A stretch of DNA of 64,000 nt from Eutreptiella sp. 'Long Island Sound 2002' (GCA_964036045.1 OZ038387.1:14508420-14572419); one strand, 5' to 3'. Positions 43,522-53,869 are shown, numbered from the stretch's first letter. Numbers and translations: made by a program. The notes: generated from the letters alone by a model not told the origin.

Positions 43522-44640
43522 TCAATTCGGCCAAGCAGGAATACATGTGACCACCAACCTGTCTGGTCGGGCCCTCGTACGGCTTGGGCGCTGCAAATCA
43601 GCGGCCGAACTCGAAGCTTGGTCCTCATTTGGCTCCTGGGCTGGCCTGACCGCAGGAGGGGGGATCGACGGATCAGCCCTGGAATGAGGCTGCTGAGGGC
43701 CGTAAAAGGCTGGATCTCGATTCACCACAGGTCTTTTTCCGTCGCTCTCCACCTGTCTGTCTGGTTTCGACAAACAGTCTGTCAGGAGTACTCCAATTTC
43801 GGGGTGCTTCTTGAGGAAGTCGATGAACCCCTTGGTGTACCCATGGACAAAAGAATGGGCTGGTTCCCAGTTGTTGTGACTGGAATCAAAGCCCCTCCAC
43901 TCACATAGAAATTCCCAGTCGCCCTTTTCGTCACGTCTTGCTTCTAAAATCCTCTTGAGTTCGTACTTCCCCCCTTCGATGACCCGATCGGACAAAAATT
44001 TCGAAGTCCAAAAAAGGGGTTTAACCCGATCCTTGGGAAAGGGGATCTCTCTCTTGAGGCGATCGCCCGAAACATCAATTTCCCTGCTGACATCCACACG
44101 AATCCTCCACCTGTTCTCACCTAGACGCGCTGTAACAGCGAATGGCCCCTCCCACAAGGGAAGAAGCTTATCATCTCCGTCCAGGGTGGTTTCGGATTTT
44201 CGAAGCCAAACTCGATCATCGACTTCAAAATTGTGGGGGTTTTTTCGGCCTTGATTCTGGACCCAAAGCCAGTCAGCTTGATGCTTATCGATTAATTTCG
44301 AGACAGTTTTTTCTGCTCGTTGGATTTCGTCCAAAAACAACGAAGCATCTTTACAAGGGCGAGGATTATTCAATGGTATGTTCCACCAACACTTCTTTCG
44401 TCCAAAGACAATTTCATTTGGAGAAAGGCCATGGTACAAAGGCGTGTTGTGGTAACGGCGAAGCAATGCGAAGAGAACTTCAAGCCAATGGAAATCCTTC
44501 TCACTCGCGAGCTCCTTACGAAGCATATTTATAATAGAGCGGCCGGCTCTTTCGCCAGGCAGCGCTCGATGCGAGTGGATTTCACATCTTAGGTGGTGGA
44601 TTCCAAGGCGAGCACATAATTCCTTCCACCATTCGGAGGT
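43522..44640 (-). CDS. LTR element pol, integrase C-terminal part and chromodomain
   Basis: The same phase as the upstream pol frame continues right after the TAG at 44641-44643 with TSEWWKELCARLGI and the catalytic glutamate in LPGERAGRSI. The GPY-like region follows (LPLWEGPFAVTARLGENRWRI). Then comes a chromodomain (YELKRILEARRDEKGDWEFL, CEWRGFDSSHNNWEPAHSF) that by family knowledge directs integration to modified chromatin. The C-terminal tail is rich in Pro, Arg and Ser. The TAG removes one residue between TDSGKE and TSEWW, inside the integrase core. Confidence 0.88.
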   Translation of the reverse strand, partial: TSEWWKELCARLGIHHLRCEIHSHRALPGERAGRSIINMLRKELASEKDFHWLEVLFALLRRYHNTPLYHGLSPNEIVFGRKKCWWNIPLNNPRPCKDASLFLDEIQRAEKTVSKLIDKHQADWLWVQNQGRKNPHNFEVDDRVWLRKSETTLDGDDKLLPLWEGPFAVTARLGENRWRIRVDVSREIDVSGDRLKREIPFPKDRVKPLFWTSKFLSDRVIEGGKYELKRILEARRDEKGDWEFLCEWRGFDSSHNNWEPAHSFVHGYTKGFIDFLKKHPEIGVLLTDCLSKPDRQVESDGKRPVVNRDPAFYGPQQPHSRADPSIPPPAVRPAQEPNEDQASSSAADLQRPSRTRARPDRLVVTCIPAWPN

Positions 44641-47600
44641 CTACTCTTTGCCTGAGTCCGTAACCACCTTGGATGGGACGTCCCAACCTCCCATCCAGGT
44701 CTGCGCGCACCATTTGGCGGCAGCCTTGCCAGTCATTGACTCGATGTTGCAAGGCAACACCTGAATGTAGCCAGAATGACGGCATTGTATAAGGAGCACT
44801 CCATTGACCTTTTTGTTGGTCCAATGGCACTCTTCGTCATCGAGTTCACCAAGATAGAAAAAATCACTGGTGACTCTGTTAAAGAGGCGCTCCGGAATAG
44901 GATGTGGCCTCAGATGGCCGTGCTTCTTCGCGCTGGGTGGCGTCGCGACAGCACATTGGGCACATCCGGCGGCTACTTTCATACAATGAGTATATAGCGT
45001 TGAGCCGAACAACCTATGTTTAATCATCGACCATAATCTACGGCCATGTGCGTGGGGGGACTCCCATTTGTGCCACCAGTTTAACACTCGGGGGGCCAGG
45101 GCGTCTGGTACGCACAATTTACCCTCCATCCACAGCTTCCCCCCATCCAACGAATACTCAGCATAAATTCCATCCTTGTGAGCATCTTTAGATTTGAGAT
45201 TCTCAAAGACCTTATTAAACATGGAATCATGCAGATAATCGTTCGTCCAGTCACGGATGATAAGGGAATCTTTCGGCAGGGGCGGAGTTTTGGCCGGATC
45301 TCGACGCTTAATGCCCTGAATCAACCGAAATCCACTTACACGTCGGGTGTAGTCAAACCGTTTCCCACTCCCTGAGGAGGGATCGGTGACTTTCTCCACG
45401 ACTTTCAGTGATTTGGTGACAATTTCATGGGCATGCGCCGGATCTGAGAAGGCCGTGATGTCGTGACACGGGCATGCGTGCTGTTTAACAGTGCATTGCA
45501 TGCATTCACGTCGAATGAGCTTTTTTTCTTCCTGATCCCACTCGATTACGACGTGGCGGTCCTGCTCCGTACCATGGATGTTGGTACTTTGCAGCCCCTC
45601 TGAAGCGGGGTAAGCCCATCGGCTCAGAGCATCCGCTACCGTGTTGTGTTTTCCAGGCAGATACGACACATGGAGGTCAAACAAACTGAGAAATTCATGC
45701 CATCTGGCCCGTCGACCAGCTGGGCTCGCGACAGTATCAATGTGTTCGGTGGCCCAATACTCCAGAGATCGATGATCCGTCAGGACCTCGACTCGATTGG
45801 TGCCAACCCACGATTGATACTTCTTCAGAGCGCAGATTATGGCGTATGTTTCTTGCTCACGCGGTGACCATTGCATCTGGCGTGGAGCTAGCTTCCGCGA
45901 CCAAAATGCAAGAGGGTAATGATCACCTGTGGCTTCATCAACCTGTTCAAGGACAGCTCCGATCGCGTACCTAGAAGCGTCGGTTCTTATGTAGAAGGGT
46001 CGGTCGAATTTCGGCACATGCAACGTGGCGACTTCGCAGAGGGCCGCCTTCAAGTGATGGAAGGCCTCCCCGCACTCGTCAGTCCACTTGACACGAACCT
46101 TTGAACCTGCCTTGCCCGCATCTCTCCCTACCTTCAATAATTCAGTCAGGGGGGCAGCAAATTTGGCATAATTCGGCACAAAAGTGTGGTAAAAATTGCA
46201 ACAACCCAGGAATCCTCTCAATTCCGTGATCGTCTCAGGGCGCTTCCACTTCTGAATAGCGACGAGCTTCCCTGGACTGGGTCGTCGGGTACCATTCTCA
46301 AGGAGAGAACCACAAAATTCGACTGATTTTAGAAATAGTTTTCCCTTCTTTGGCCCACAAATCAGCTGATTGGCATCAAGAATGTCCAAAACCTGGTTCA
46401 GCTGCTTTTCATGTAGGGCCACCAGCTCGGCTTCGGTCAGTCCCTCCCCCTCTGTCGCGATGATTATGTCATCTATGTACACACTCACGAAGGCACGAAG
46501 CTCAGGATGAGCTGTAAAAAGCACATCCTCCATCATTCTTTGAAAAAACGAAGGGGCGTTCTTCAGGCCCATGGGCATGACCGTCCACTGGACTGGGCCA
46601 CATGGCGTGCACATACAGGTGAGAGGTCGGCTGTCCTTCCTCAACGGCATTTGGTGAAAGCCGTGACGGAGATCCAGCACAGAAAACAAACGACCTCTTG
46701 CCCTCTTGGCGATTTCCTCCTCAATGAGGGGCAGGGGGTGTGAATCCGCCTTGGTTTCGGCGTTGAGGTTGCGAAAATCAACAACCATTCGCCAACCATC
46801 AATAGTGTTCTGGTCTGCAGGCGGCGGCTTCGGGACTGTGAAGGGTGCACAGCACCACTCGCTGGTCATACAACCCTCAAGCCAACCAAATTCCCTGAGA
46901 TTTCTCTCGATTATTTTTCTGAGTATTTCATGTTTGTGTCCATGGTTCTCATAAGGACGCTGTTTCTTCGCCTTGTAACCTTCACGAAGCTCGATGAAGG
47001 CTTCACCGAACTGCCCACGGACAGGGGGGTCTTTGATCAACTTCCCCGAAAGGGTTGTGTCCTTCCGTTCCTCAAAAATCTTGTCTCTTTTCTTGGAACA
47101 CAACTCAGTGTCCACCTGATCGCCAGGAATTACTGTCGAAAAAACTTTGGCGATTTCTTCGGCCTTGGCAGGAAGAATCTTCTTACGGATGTCCCTAAAA
47201 AGGTCCGTATCAACTGCCTCTTGAAGATAGGTAGGTCGAGTGTCGACATTCCAGAGATTCTCTTCGTGATCCAGCTCCTCGAAAGGATCTATGAAAGCTT
47301 CCACACGGGGTTTTTCATAAAAAACTCTGAATTTGCGGCGCGAAGAAAATTTTTTTGTCGTCCGTGCACCGTAGATTCTTCTGGATGTAGATCGTATTCG
47401 GGAAGAGGGAGACGAGGCGGATCCATTTGACGTTGGATCACCTTGGGCATCTGACGGACAAAAATCAGAAAAAATAGATTCATGATCAGTACCACGCTCA
47501 ACCTCAGATTCAGACCCAACACAGGAATCAGTACCAGAATCAGCAGAATCAGAGTCAGAAAGCTTTCCATCCACCAGGAATGCAAGCGAACTCCAGGGCC

Positions 47601-48018
47601 GCTGTGGCAGGGGACCTGTGTCGTCCCTGGCATACAGCTTAATCTTCCTGGGAAGTTCGATGTAATCTACACAAATGTCTTGCAATTCCTGAAACCAAGG
47701 CTTGTCGTCCCACAAGGGCACAACTAAAATCGCCTGCGTTTTATCTTGCTTGATTTTGTGGATGACCTGCTGGATTAAGTGAAACGGAGGATTAATCCAT
47801 AACTTCTTGTCCCATTTATGGGTCCAAGCGTCGCGAAAGTGCTTGTCAAAACGCTTGTTCTCGCGGTTAGCAAAGGCATCCTACTGTGGCCAAAAGGAAT
47901 GGTGTTCATAAAAATATTCACAAATTGTATCGCGCCATTTGTCGACAACTCTGTAGGATGAAGAGTGCCAGCGCGAAGGGCGTCGTGGCTGGGAGTCCCT
48001 ACGAAGACATTCTAACTC
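44641..48018 (-). CDS. LTR element pol: Dam-like/NPPF region, RT, RNase H, integrase N-terminal part
   Basis: After the protease TGA the phase stays open apart from a TAG at 47881-47883. A DAFANRENKRFD...KLWINPPF segment is present (47880-47760), similar to adenine-methylase-like NPPF regions seen in some retroelement polyproteins. Then RT (QMPLRKDSRPLTCMCTPCGP, VSVYIDDIIIATEG), RNase H (IRTDASRYAIGAVLEQ, REQETYAI, LTDHRSLEYW), the integrase HHCC finger (H...H...GCAQC) and core start (TSDFFYLGEL, VVTDSGKE) up to the TAG at 44641-44643. RT has intact YIDD; RNase H keeps its acids. The copy is probably non-autonomous because of the stops. Confidence 0.88.
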
Positions 48019-48021
48019 TCA

Positions 48022-48705
48022 GGAGTACTCGGCACTCCCATTCACCTCTGCAATGGTGACATCTTCGCCAAACTTTGGTGTAACTTTTTGCTTCAAAAAT
48101 TCTTCTGCACTTTTAAACCCTGCGTGCAAAAAATGAAATTCAGGACGCTCCAAGGGACCTGACTCCAGCAAAAAACAACGCCGATGACCTACGGGCGCCA
48201 CCCTGTTCTTGCGAAGCCAAGGATGGCCCAGGTAAAGGTCATACTTTATGTCGGCACGATAGAAGTAGTCATCCTTAAGGATAACTTCCTCCACATTGCC
48301 ATCTTCCCAAAGGTCTTGAGCGACCAAATGAGTTGATATATAACAACCGCGTTGCCCACCTGCGAGAGAATGTCCAGAAACTCCCTCGAGGGTAACAGGA
48401 AGAGGCGAATCAAACACGCAGTCGTCAGGCAAAAAGGAATTGGATTGGAGATTTACCTCTGATCCATTGTCACACAAACAAGTGGCGAGGTGGAAATTGC
48501 CCTTGCGATCAGAGACCCACATCTTTGTGACAAACTGACGGGCCCTGTGCTTGGACTGTACACCAACCTCGTCCACTACCACAGAAGGATCCGCTGCCGG
48601 ATCCAGGGGAGAGGAGACAAGCGACCCTACATCAAGTAGTGGTCGAGAAGGAATCTGGGGATCATGCCTGAAATCGCCTGGGGAGGGGCAATTTTCGTGG
48701 CTCCC
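48022..48705 (-). CDS. LTR element aspartic protease region
   Basis: The phase continues from gag across the TAG at 48706-48708 (GSHENCPSPGDF...) into VVDEVGV... The protease has ATCLCDNGSEVNL, where DNG replaces the usual D-S/T-G, and YDLYLGHPWLRKNRV, matching the second conserved retropepsin block of gypsy elements. A TGA at 48019-48021 ends it. Function: polyprotein cleavage. The Asn variant of the active-site triplet is unusual, and its activity is uncertain. Confidence 0.8.
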
Positions 48706-51700
48706 CTAGGCGTTCTGACCTCCAGTAGCTGCGTTAACATTGTGGACACACCCTGATTTGTCGACCCACTCATCTTGGAACGGATCATCTGCTGGATTCA
48801 AGGCATTTTCAACGTAATCTCGATCCGCATCGGACACCTGATCTGCACCTGAGACCTGATCCACACGATGGTTGCCCTTTCCACGTCCACGGCCACGGCC
48901 GCCGGATGATGGACCTCCACCGTCGCCACGCCCTCTGCCCTTACCAGAGAAAGGGGTCCCAGAAGGATTTCCCTTACCTTTACCCTGGGATCCTGGAGCA
49001 TTTCCCTTGTTTGTACCGGATTGAGGGGTTTGGCCTGGATTTCGATTTCCGCCTCCGGCGTTGCTGTTGGGATTTTTCTGGCCGTTCGGCTGCCCACCGG
49101 AGCCGAATGGAGTCCGATTTCCTGTGCCTTGGGACCCGCCAGGGCCTCCAGGATTTTTGTTTCCACCGGAGGGGGTCGGATTCCCTTTTCCAGCCTTCCC
49201 ACCATGCACCTGTCTGTCATTCCTGTCTGAATTCTGCGAATTACTGATATTTTCACCAATCACCTTGTGATCGTAAGGAGACCATCGGTGATTATCAGTA
49301 GAATGCGTCTTAGCTCGGTTCGTAGAACCTAAAAGAAGGCAGATGCTACAGTGCTGCTGAACATTCCGGGTGTCATTCACCTTTTTGTTGCCCTTTTGGG
49401 CCCCATTTTGGGTGTTTTGCTGGGTATTCTTGTTTCCCCCAAGACCCTCATGGAAATTCTGATTGGCGGCGTCGGCGAGCCGCTCAACCTCTTCCCAGAG
49501 TTCCTTCGGGGTGAACGAAAACACCCAGTTCTTGGCCTTCAGGCGATGGCCATGGAAACTTACTCCCCTGTTGAGGACTTGGACAAACAAGTCCCGATCC
49601 TCGTGTTCATTAAACTTGATTTTCCACGTCTCCTCAGTGAATTTCACCTTGGAGAAGGACGTGGGGGAGCACTTTTGAAGTGCCTCCCTGACGGAAAACC
49701 TATTGGCAGAGGCATCGAAGCCTTCCACCTCCGCCCACCAGGTCTTGACCTTTTCTTCGGACTGTTTGTTCCGAAGGGTGGCGGCAGTTTCTGAGGGGAT
49801 CTTGTCAAAAATCAGATTTTTCAGCTCGGCACTAGAAAATTTTTCGCCTGAATGTTCAGCTTCTTCCACTAAATTCCAGAAGCGCTGTTTTTTGTCTTGC
49901 ACTTCGTGCAAGATTAATCGCGAGAATGAAGGAAAATTCTTCAACATTTGGTGGTAGTGGTCCTCTGGCAGCCGGGATCCACGTACCTCCAACTGTTCCC
50001 ACACCTCATCAAAGGTAAGGGGGGAACTTGAATCCTCGCGATCACTCCAAGTCCTGAGCCAAGTGTTGGCCGGCGCTCCCTCAAGGCAATCCAAGAGGGC
50101 CATCAGGAACTGATCATCTTGGAGTTTTTGAGTCTTAACCCACAGTTTAAATTCCCGTTGGAACTGAGGCCAACGTCGGGGGTTCCCATTATACTTCGGT
50201 TGCTTGGCAACGTGACGAAGTCGCAAGGAAGTAGGATTAAGAAGCGAATCCAGCCCAACACCGGCCGTAATGGCAGACACCTTGGCGGCATCATTCGCCA
50301 CACCAGCTCCGGCGAGGGTCTGGGCGAGCAACAGCTGGGCTAAGGTATTGGAATCAGCAGCAGGAGGGGCAGTACGGGAGGCAGTTCGCTTGGCATTCTG
50401 AGCCTCAGTCCTAGCCTTCGCCGTCCTACTCTCAGAACGAGAGATTTTAACCCTTTCCTTTAGCTTGGTCCTGCTGATCCTTGCATCGGTGGTCCTGGAG
50501 TCCACCGAAGGAGCAATTGAAAAAATTTCTGTCGCCTCCTCCGACGGCTCTGTTGCTTGTTCCACCGATGAGGCGCCCTCAGACCGCATGTGCGTCTTGA
50601 AAAGATCTTTTATTCCCAGCGTTTGAATGATGAGGCTCATTTGATCTTTGAGCAATTGGAGCTCAGAATCTCGCTGGAATCTGCAGGAGCAGTCGGCAGG
50701 ACAGTACATACCGTGTCCTGAAGGGCCTGAGCAGGCTGTCGGACTGCTGATCTCGGTGGTCCGCAGCCAGGAGTCCACTTGGGGAGCTCCTTCAGCCCTG
50801 ATTTCCAGGCTTGCCTGCCTGGCCGCCTCTAAAATTCCTTCCTCAACCGCGGCGGCTAGATCGTCGCGGATGGAAACAGGGGGATGAGGGGCGGAGGGCC
50901 CGGGAACAGGTGCCGTGCCCTTCTCCTTCGGGAAGGGGCTTGCCTCCCAGATCTGCAAAAAAATGGCAAAAGTGTCATCCTCTTGAGAACGCCACCACAT
51001 CCTGGTATTAATTTCGTCCTGAAGGAGGAAAAAATATTCCGTTAAAAAATCAGAGGAGATTCTTTCTTGTTCGATCAGCTTAGACGAGGCTAAGAGACAA
51101 AGGGCCTCAAGGGCCTCAAGGTTACGGGTCACTTCTGGGGACAAATGGTCGCCCCAGTGTGCCCAAGAGGCTGGTCGATTATAGCTAGGTACCTCACCTG
51201 GACCACCCATCTCAATGTCGTTCAGATCGGCGTCAATGGTCTCGAATGTTGGACCTCCGTAAGGAAGGTTGGTACCTGCCAGGTCCGTAAGCTCCACCGG
51301 AGCGTTGCCATCGTCGTAGGCCGGCGGATTCCAGCTGCTCGATGGCCAATTTCGACTGGGATCATAATGGTAATCTGGGTCTCCACAGCTGCTGATGTGC
51401 GCCCTTCTTGGGCAGCTTGGGCTTGCGCAAGGCATTCCTCTCAAGGCCTCGTTCGCGCAGCACCATGGCAGCGTAATCGTTACTTCTCCAGAAGCGGCGG
51501 GGTCTACGGGGCCGTACTGGGGAGCGGGCTGTGGACTGAAGGGCTGTGAAGCAACATTCAGGTAGCCTCTGCTACCATGAAAGTGCTGCCCTAGGTCGTG
51601 TGTGGTGCCGGAGGGCTCAGGGCCGGCAAGACCGGGGGGGCAGGCACACGAGGAGTCGACCTGAACGCTGCTGTTGGGGGCAGAACCGGATACACGGACA

Positions 51701-51741
51701 CCAACGGAGGCAAGAGCGGCGACAACGGAGGCAAGATCCAT
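48706..51741 (-). CDS. LTR element gag
   Basis: 1011 codons from ATG 51741, which lies inside the 5' LTR. The first 55 residues are LTR-encoded and the frame then reads through the PBS (HGSRGY). The N-terminal half is Pro/Ser-rich. The capsid-like 'retrotrans_gag' core begins near residue 513 (KYNGNPRRWPQFQREFKLWV ... LLDCLEGAPANTWLRTW). A knuckle near residue 797 reads CSICLLLG...THSTDNH, a CCHH-type variant. A Gly/Asn/Pro/Arg-rich nucleocapsid tail (GKGRGRGDGGG) ends at TAG 48706-48708. The downstream phase remains open into the protease, so this TAG could be a readthrough stop. Confidence 0.9.
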   Translation of the reverse strand: MDLASVVAALASVGVRVSGSAPNSSVQVDSSCACPPGLAGPEPSGTTHDLGQHFHGSRGYLNVASQPFSPQPAPQYGPVDPAASGEVTITLPWCCANEALRGMPCASPSCPRRAHISSCGDPDYHYDPSRNWPSSSWNPPAYDDGNAPVELTDLAGTNLPYGGPTFETIDADLNDIEMGGPGEVPSYNRPASWAHWGDHLSPEVTRNLEALEALCLLASSKLIEQERISSDFLTEYFFLLQDEINTRMWWRSQEDDTFAIFLQIWEASPFPKEKGTAPVPGPSAPHPPVSIRDDLAAAVEEGILEAARQASLEIRAEGAPQVDSWLRTTEISSPTACSGPSGHGMYCPADCSCRFQRDSELQLLKDQMSLIIQTLGIKDLFKTHMRSEGASSVEQATEPSEEATEIFSIAPSVDSRTTDARISRTKLKERVKISRSESRTAKARTEAQNAKRTASRTAPPAADSNTLAQLLLAQTLAGAGVANDAAKVSAITAGVGLDSLLNPTSLRLRHVAKQPKYNGNPRRWPQFQREFKLWVKTQKLQDDQFLMALLDCLEGAPANTWLRTWSDREDSSSPLTFDEVWEQLEVRGSRLPEDHYHQMLKNFPSFSRLILHEVQDKKQRFWNLVEEAEHSGEKFSSAELKNLIFDKIPSETAATLRNKQSEEKVKTWWAEVEGFDASANRFSVREALQKCSPTSFSKVKFTEETWKIKFNEHEDRDLFVQVLNRGVSFHGHRLKAKNWVFSFTPKELWEEVERLADAANQNFHEGLGGNKNTQQNTQNGAQKGNKKVNDTRNVQQHCSICLLLGSTNRAKTHSTDNHRWSPYDHKVIGENISNSQNSDRNDRQVHGGKAGKGNPTPSGGNKNPGGPGGSQGTGNRTPFGSGGQPNGQKNPNSNAGGGNRNPGQTPQSGTNKGNAPGSQGKGKGNPSGTPFSGKGRGRGDGGGPSSGGRGRGRGKGNHRVDQVSGADQVSDADRDYVENALNPADDPFQDEWVDKSGCVHNVNAATGGQNA
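51565..51577 (-). other. primer binding site
   Basis: TGGTAGCAGAGGC directly follows the 5' LTR end on the minus strand. It differs at one or two positions from the TGGTATCAGAGC complementary to initiator-Met tRNA, so that tRNA is the probable primer. Confidence 0.85.
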
Positions 51742-52110
51742 GCTGATTGTTATCCGGCAAAAAATCCCAGTCTATGAAGAAAATTGATGCGGATTATCCT
51801 AAGTACATCTGAGTGTCCATATCTGTCTGAAAAGATTTATATAAATCCGATTGTGAAAAAATATTTGGCTGATTTGGCTTCGGGCGCGCATCAGCGGCAA
51901 TTGGCGATTCCAGGTAAATGATCGGAACGCGACGGATTTACGATGAATGGACCGCGGAATCAGATCGGGCATATCAGAAATATATAGGTCTGATCCTGAG
52001 ACTGAGCTGCGAGGCGGCGATTCCGCCGAAGCAGAGAAAATGACCAAAATGTAGTCAATCTGGGGCAGATCTGTGAAAATCTGAGCAGATGGGGGTTAGC
52101 CGCACTTACA
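51578..52110 (-). repeat. 5' LTR (533 bp)
   Basis: This is a direct copy of 41130-41662 with five substitutions seen. It carries the TATA-like palindrome at 51834-51847 and the gag ATG at 51741, so transcript start and gag start both lie in the LTR. Confidence 0.95.
51834..51847 (-). promoter_or_regulatory. TATA-like palindrome in 5' LTR
   Basis: gatttatataaatc, identical to the 3' LTR copy. It lies about 93 bp upstream of the gag ATG, which would give a short leader if transcription starts about 25-30 bp downstream of the site. Confidence 0.55.
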
Positions 52111-52115
52111 AGTCG
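52111..52115. repeat. LTR element target-site duplication (5' side)
   Basis: agtcg, identical to 41125-41129. Confidence 0.92.
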
Positions 52116-53361
52116 CCCCCCAAAGAATTCTGGTCACCCCAGACCGTGGTCAAAGGCCTGACGAACCTCCCTGTCCGCCAGTCCATCTTGAAACAACAGG
52201 TCCGGCTTTCAACCTGTGTCAAGTTCGACCCCCCCATCTCGGACCACAGCAGACGCACCCTGTCCCCCTTCCTGACAATAAACTGCCCCCCATCAACATG
52301 GGTCACGGTGGCCTGGCTGGGATAGGTCACCTTCGAAGAAAAATACTGGCGACCCACCAGGGACCCGTCATCAGCATACAGTTGCCCTGCAGGCAGGGCA
52401 GAGGCGCTGGGAAGAATGTTCTGGGTGGTTAGAACTGGCTGGTTGGAACCTTCTGCAGCAGGTTCATCAGGGTCAGCAGCATCAGCAGGTGGAGGCGAAG
52501 GGGGCAACGGGTAATTTACGCCATAGAACATGGCCAGCTCGGTACTCGCCTTCACCTCCCGCCGGGTCCAAACCCTGGGGGTACCGTCATCCAGGTGGAT
52601 GATCACGTCGCAATCCTCCTGGCGAGGGCGAGCGTTGATACGGCTAAAAATATTCCCCCTTTTACCCCCGTCCACCCAAACCCCCCTCCCAGTCTTTGAA
52701 TCTGCCCCCCCGCCCTTGATGCACAAAACCTTATCCCCCCTACCCGTCAGGCAATCCGGTGCCGTCCCTTCAATCGTTTCCCCCTTGTACTCCCCCAGGC
52801 AGGTGTCCGCCGCAATATCCACCTTCGTTTTCACCCCCCGGCCTTCCCCAATCGTGGACTCCACGATCTGGAGGTGCTTCCCCATAACAAAATGCGGCCG
52901 CTCCACCACCGCCCGTTGCCCCTCCTCCTCCCCCGCCCCCGTGTCCGTGGCTCGGCGTTTTTGACCCCTCGTTGTTACCCCCTCCGGTTGCTTGGCCTCC
53001 GCCGCCCCCGTGTCCCTCAGTCGGCGTTTCGTTGTGCTTCGGCTCCTCGTTGTGACCCCCTCTGGTTGCTTGGCAACCCCCCCGCCCCCCGCTTCTGCCC
53101 CCTTCCGCCCACCCTCCGCCTCCGCAGTCTCTGTGTCCTTCTCCTTCCCCTTCTCCTCCTCCGTTTTCTTTGCCTCCTCCTCCTCCTCCTCCTCCTCCAC
53201 CAACACGTCGGTCGGGGTTGGGGTGACCACCGGCGACTGGGGCCCGGGGCTGGGCGAGCCTTCTCCAAGAAGCTGGCGTTCAGGACTTGGGCTTGGGCTT
53301 CGCTCCTTCTCATAAGCCCACTTCTCCGCGGGCTCCTCTCCCCTTTCCCTCTTGCCGAGAA
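52111..53361 (-). CDS. Ulp1-SET gene, exon 7 proximal part (SET domain)
   Basis: The exon starts after TTTGTATTCAG (3' splice site, AG at 53362-53363) in phase 1. It reads VLGKRERGEEPAEKW, a Pro/Ser region, a poly-Glu run, and two tandem copies of KQPEGVTTR-type basic linker. Then comes a SET domain: GEGRGVKTKVDIAADTCLGEY (GxG at about 52835-52849), NIFSRINARP in place of RFINHS, and ELAMFYGVNY in place of ELxxDYG. SET domains methylate lysines with SAM. The Asn is kept, but the NHS motif is divergent, so activity is open. The frame is cut at 52110 by the LTR element; the in-frame TAA arises from LTR sequence four bases in. The host frame resumes at 41124. Confidence 0.8.
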
Positions 53362-53444
53362 CTGAATACAAACAGCAAGGATCAGAGTTAAATTCTCAAG
53401 AAGCACAGCAGCAGAAGAAAACACTTACGCATGCAATTACATAC
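53362..53444 (-). other. intron 6 of Ulp1-SET gene (83 bp)
   Basis: Donor G|GTATGT at 53444 and acceptor TTTGTATTCAG at 53362 flank the intron. Both neighbouring exons leave phase 1. A second strong donor, GTAAGT (53423-53428), lies inside and would leave a stop in the exon. Confidence 0.7.
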
Positions 53445-53627
53445 CAAGGGCTCTCACATCCCCTCGGTGCAGGTCCCAGGACGCCTTCCTCTTCTTCTCC
53501 CGCTGCGGCTTCTCCCTGTGCCCCGCCGTCCTCCACCAATCCGGGTCCTCCCCCTTGTCCGACTCGAACCCGGCCAGCAGCTCGGCCACCGCTTCCTTCG
53601 TCGTCGCCGACACTGGACTCGCAGGAC
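53445..53627 (-). CDS. Ulp1-SET gene, exon 6
   Basis: 183 nt (61 codons), phase 1 at both ends. Acceptor CACCTATAG, donor G|GTATGT. Encodes a hydrophilic stretch with EAVAELLAGFESDKGEDPDW, then basic KPQREKKRKASWD (NLS-like). No domain recognised. One satellite-like unit (ggctaccccctaatta) lies just upstream. Confidence 0.6.
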
Positions 53628-53736
53628 CTATAGGTGCAGGCATATGGTTTCGTTTATGAGGGTCTTTGTGATTCAGTAATTAGGGGGTAGCCTATCAAGG
53701 TTGATCATCAGTGGTGTTGTGCAATCAGTGGCAGAC

Positions 53737-53817
53737 CTGCTTCTGCCCCTTCACCCTCCGCTTCTGCTCCTTCTTCGCCCTCCTCCGCTGCTTCCTCCAC
53801 TTCGGCTTCAGCTGCAC
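53737..53817 (-). CDS. Ulp1-SET gene, exon 5 (acidic)
   Basis: 81 nt (27 codons), phase 1 at both ends. Acceptor CTGATCCAG, donor G|GTCTGC. Encodes Ala/Glu/Gly-rich AAEAEVEEAAEEGEEGAEAE. Flanked on both sides by satellite units. Confidence 0.5.
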
Positions 53818-53869
53818 CTGGATCAGAGGATGTGCGTTCTATTGCAAGGACCAGCCTAGCAATGTCGTG

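Larger units (their letters stand above)
41130..52110 (-). mobile_element. Ty3/gypsy chromodomain LTR retrotransposon, young insertion
   Basis: All landmarks are present on the minus strand: 5' LTR (52110-51578), PBS (51577-51565), gag, protease, RT-RNase H, integrase, chromodomain, PPT (41672-41663) and 3' LTR (41662-41130), flanked by the 5-bp duplication AGTCG. Length is 10,981 bp. The whole gag-pol is in one reading phase, cut by TAG (48706-48708), TGA (48019-48021), TAG (47881-47883) and TAG (44641-44643). Five LTR differences mean recent insertion. It sits inside the last exon of the Ulp1-SET gene. Confidence 0.96.
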
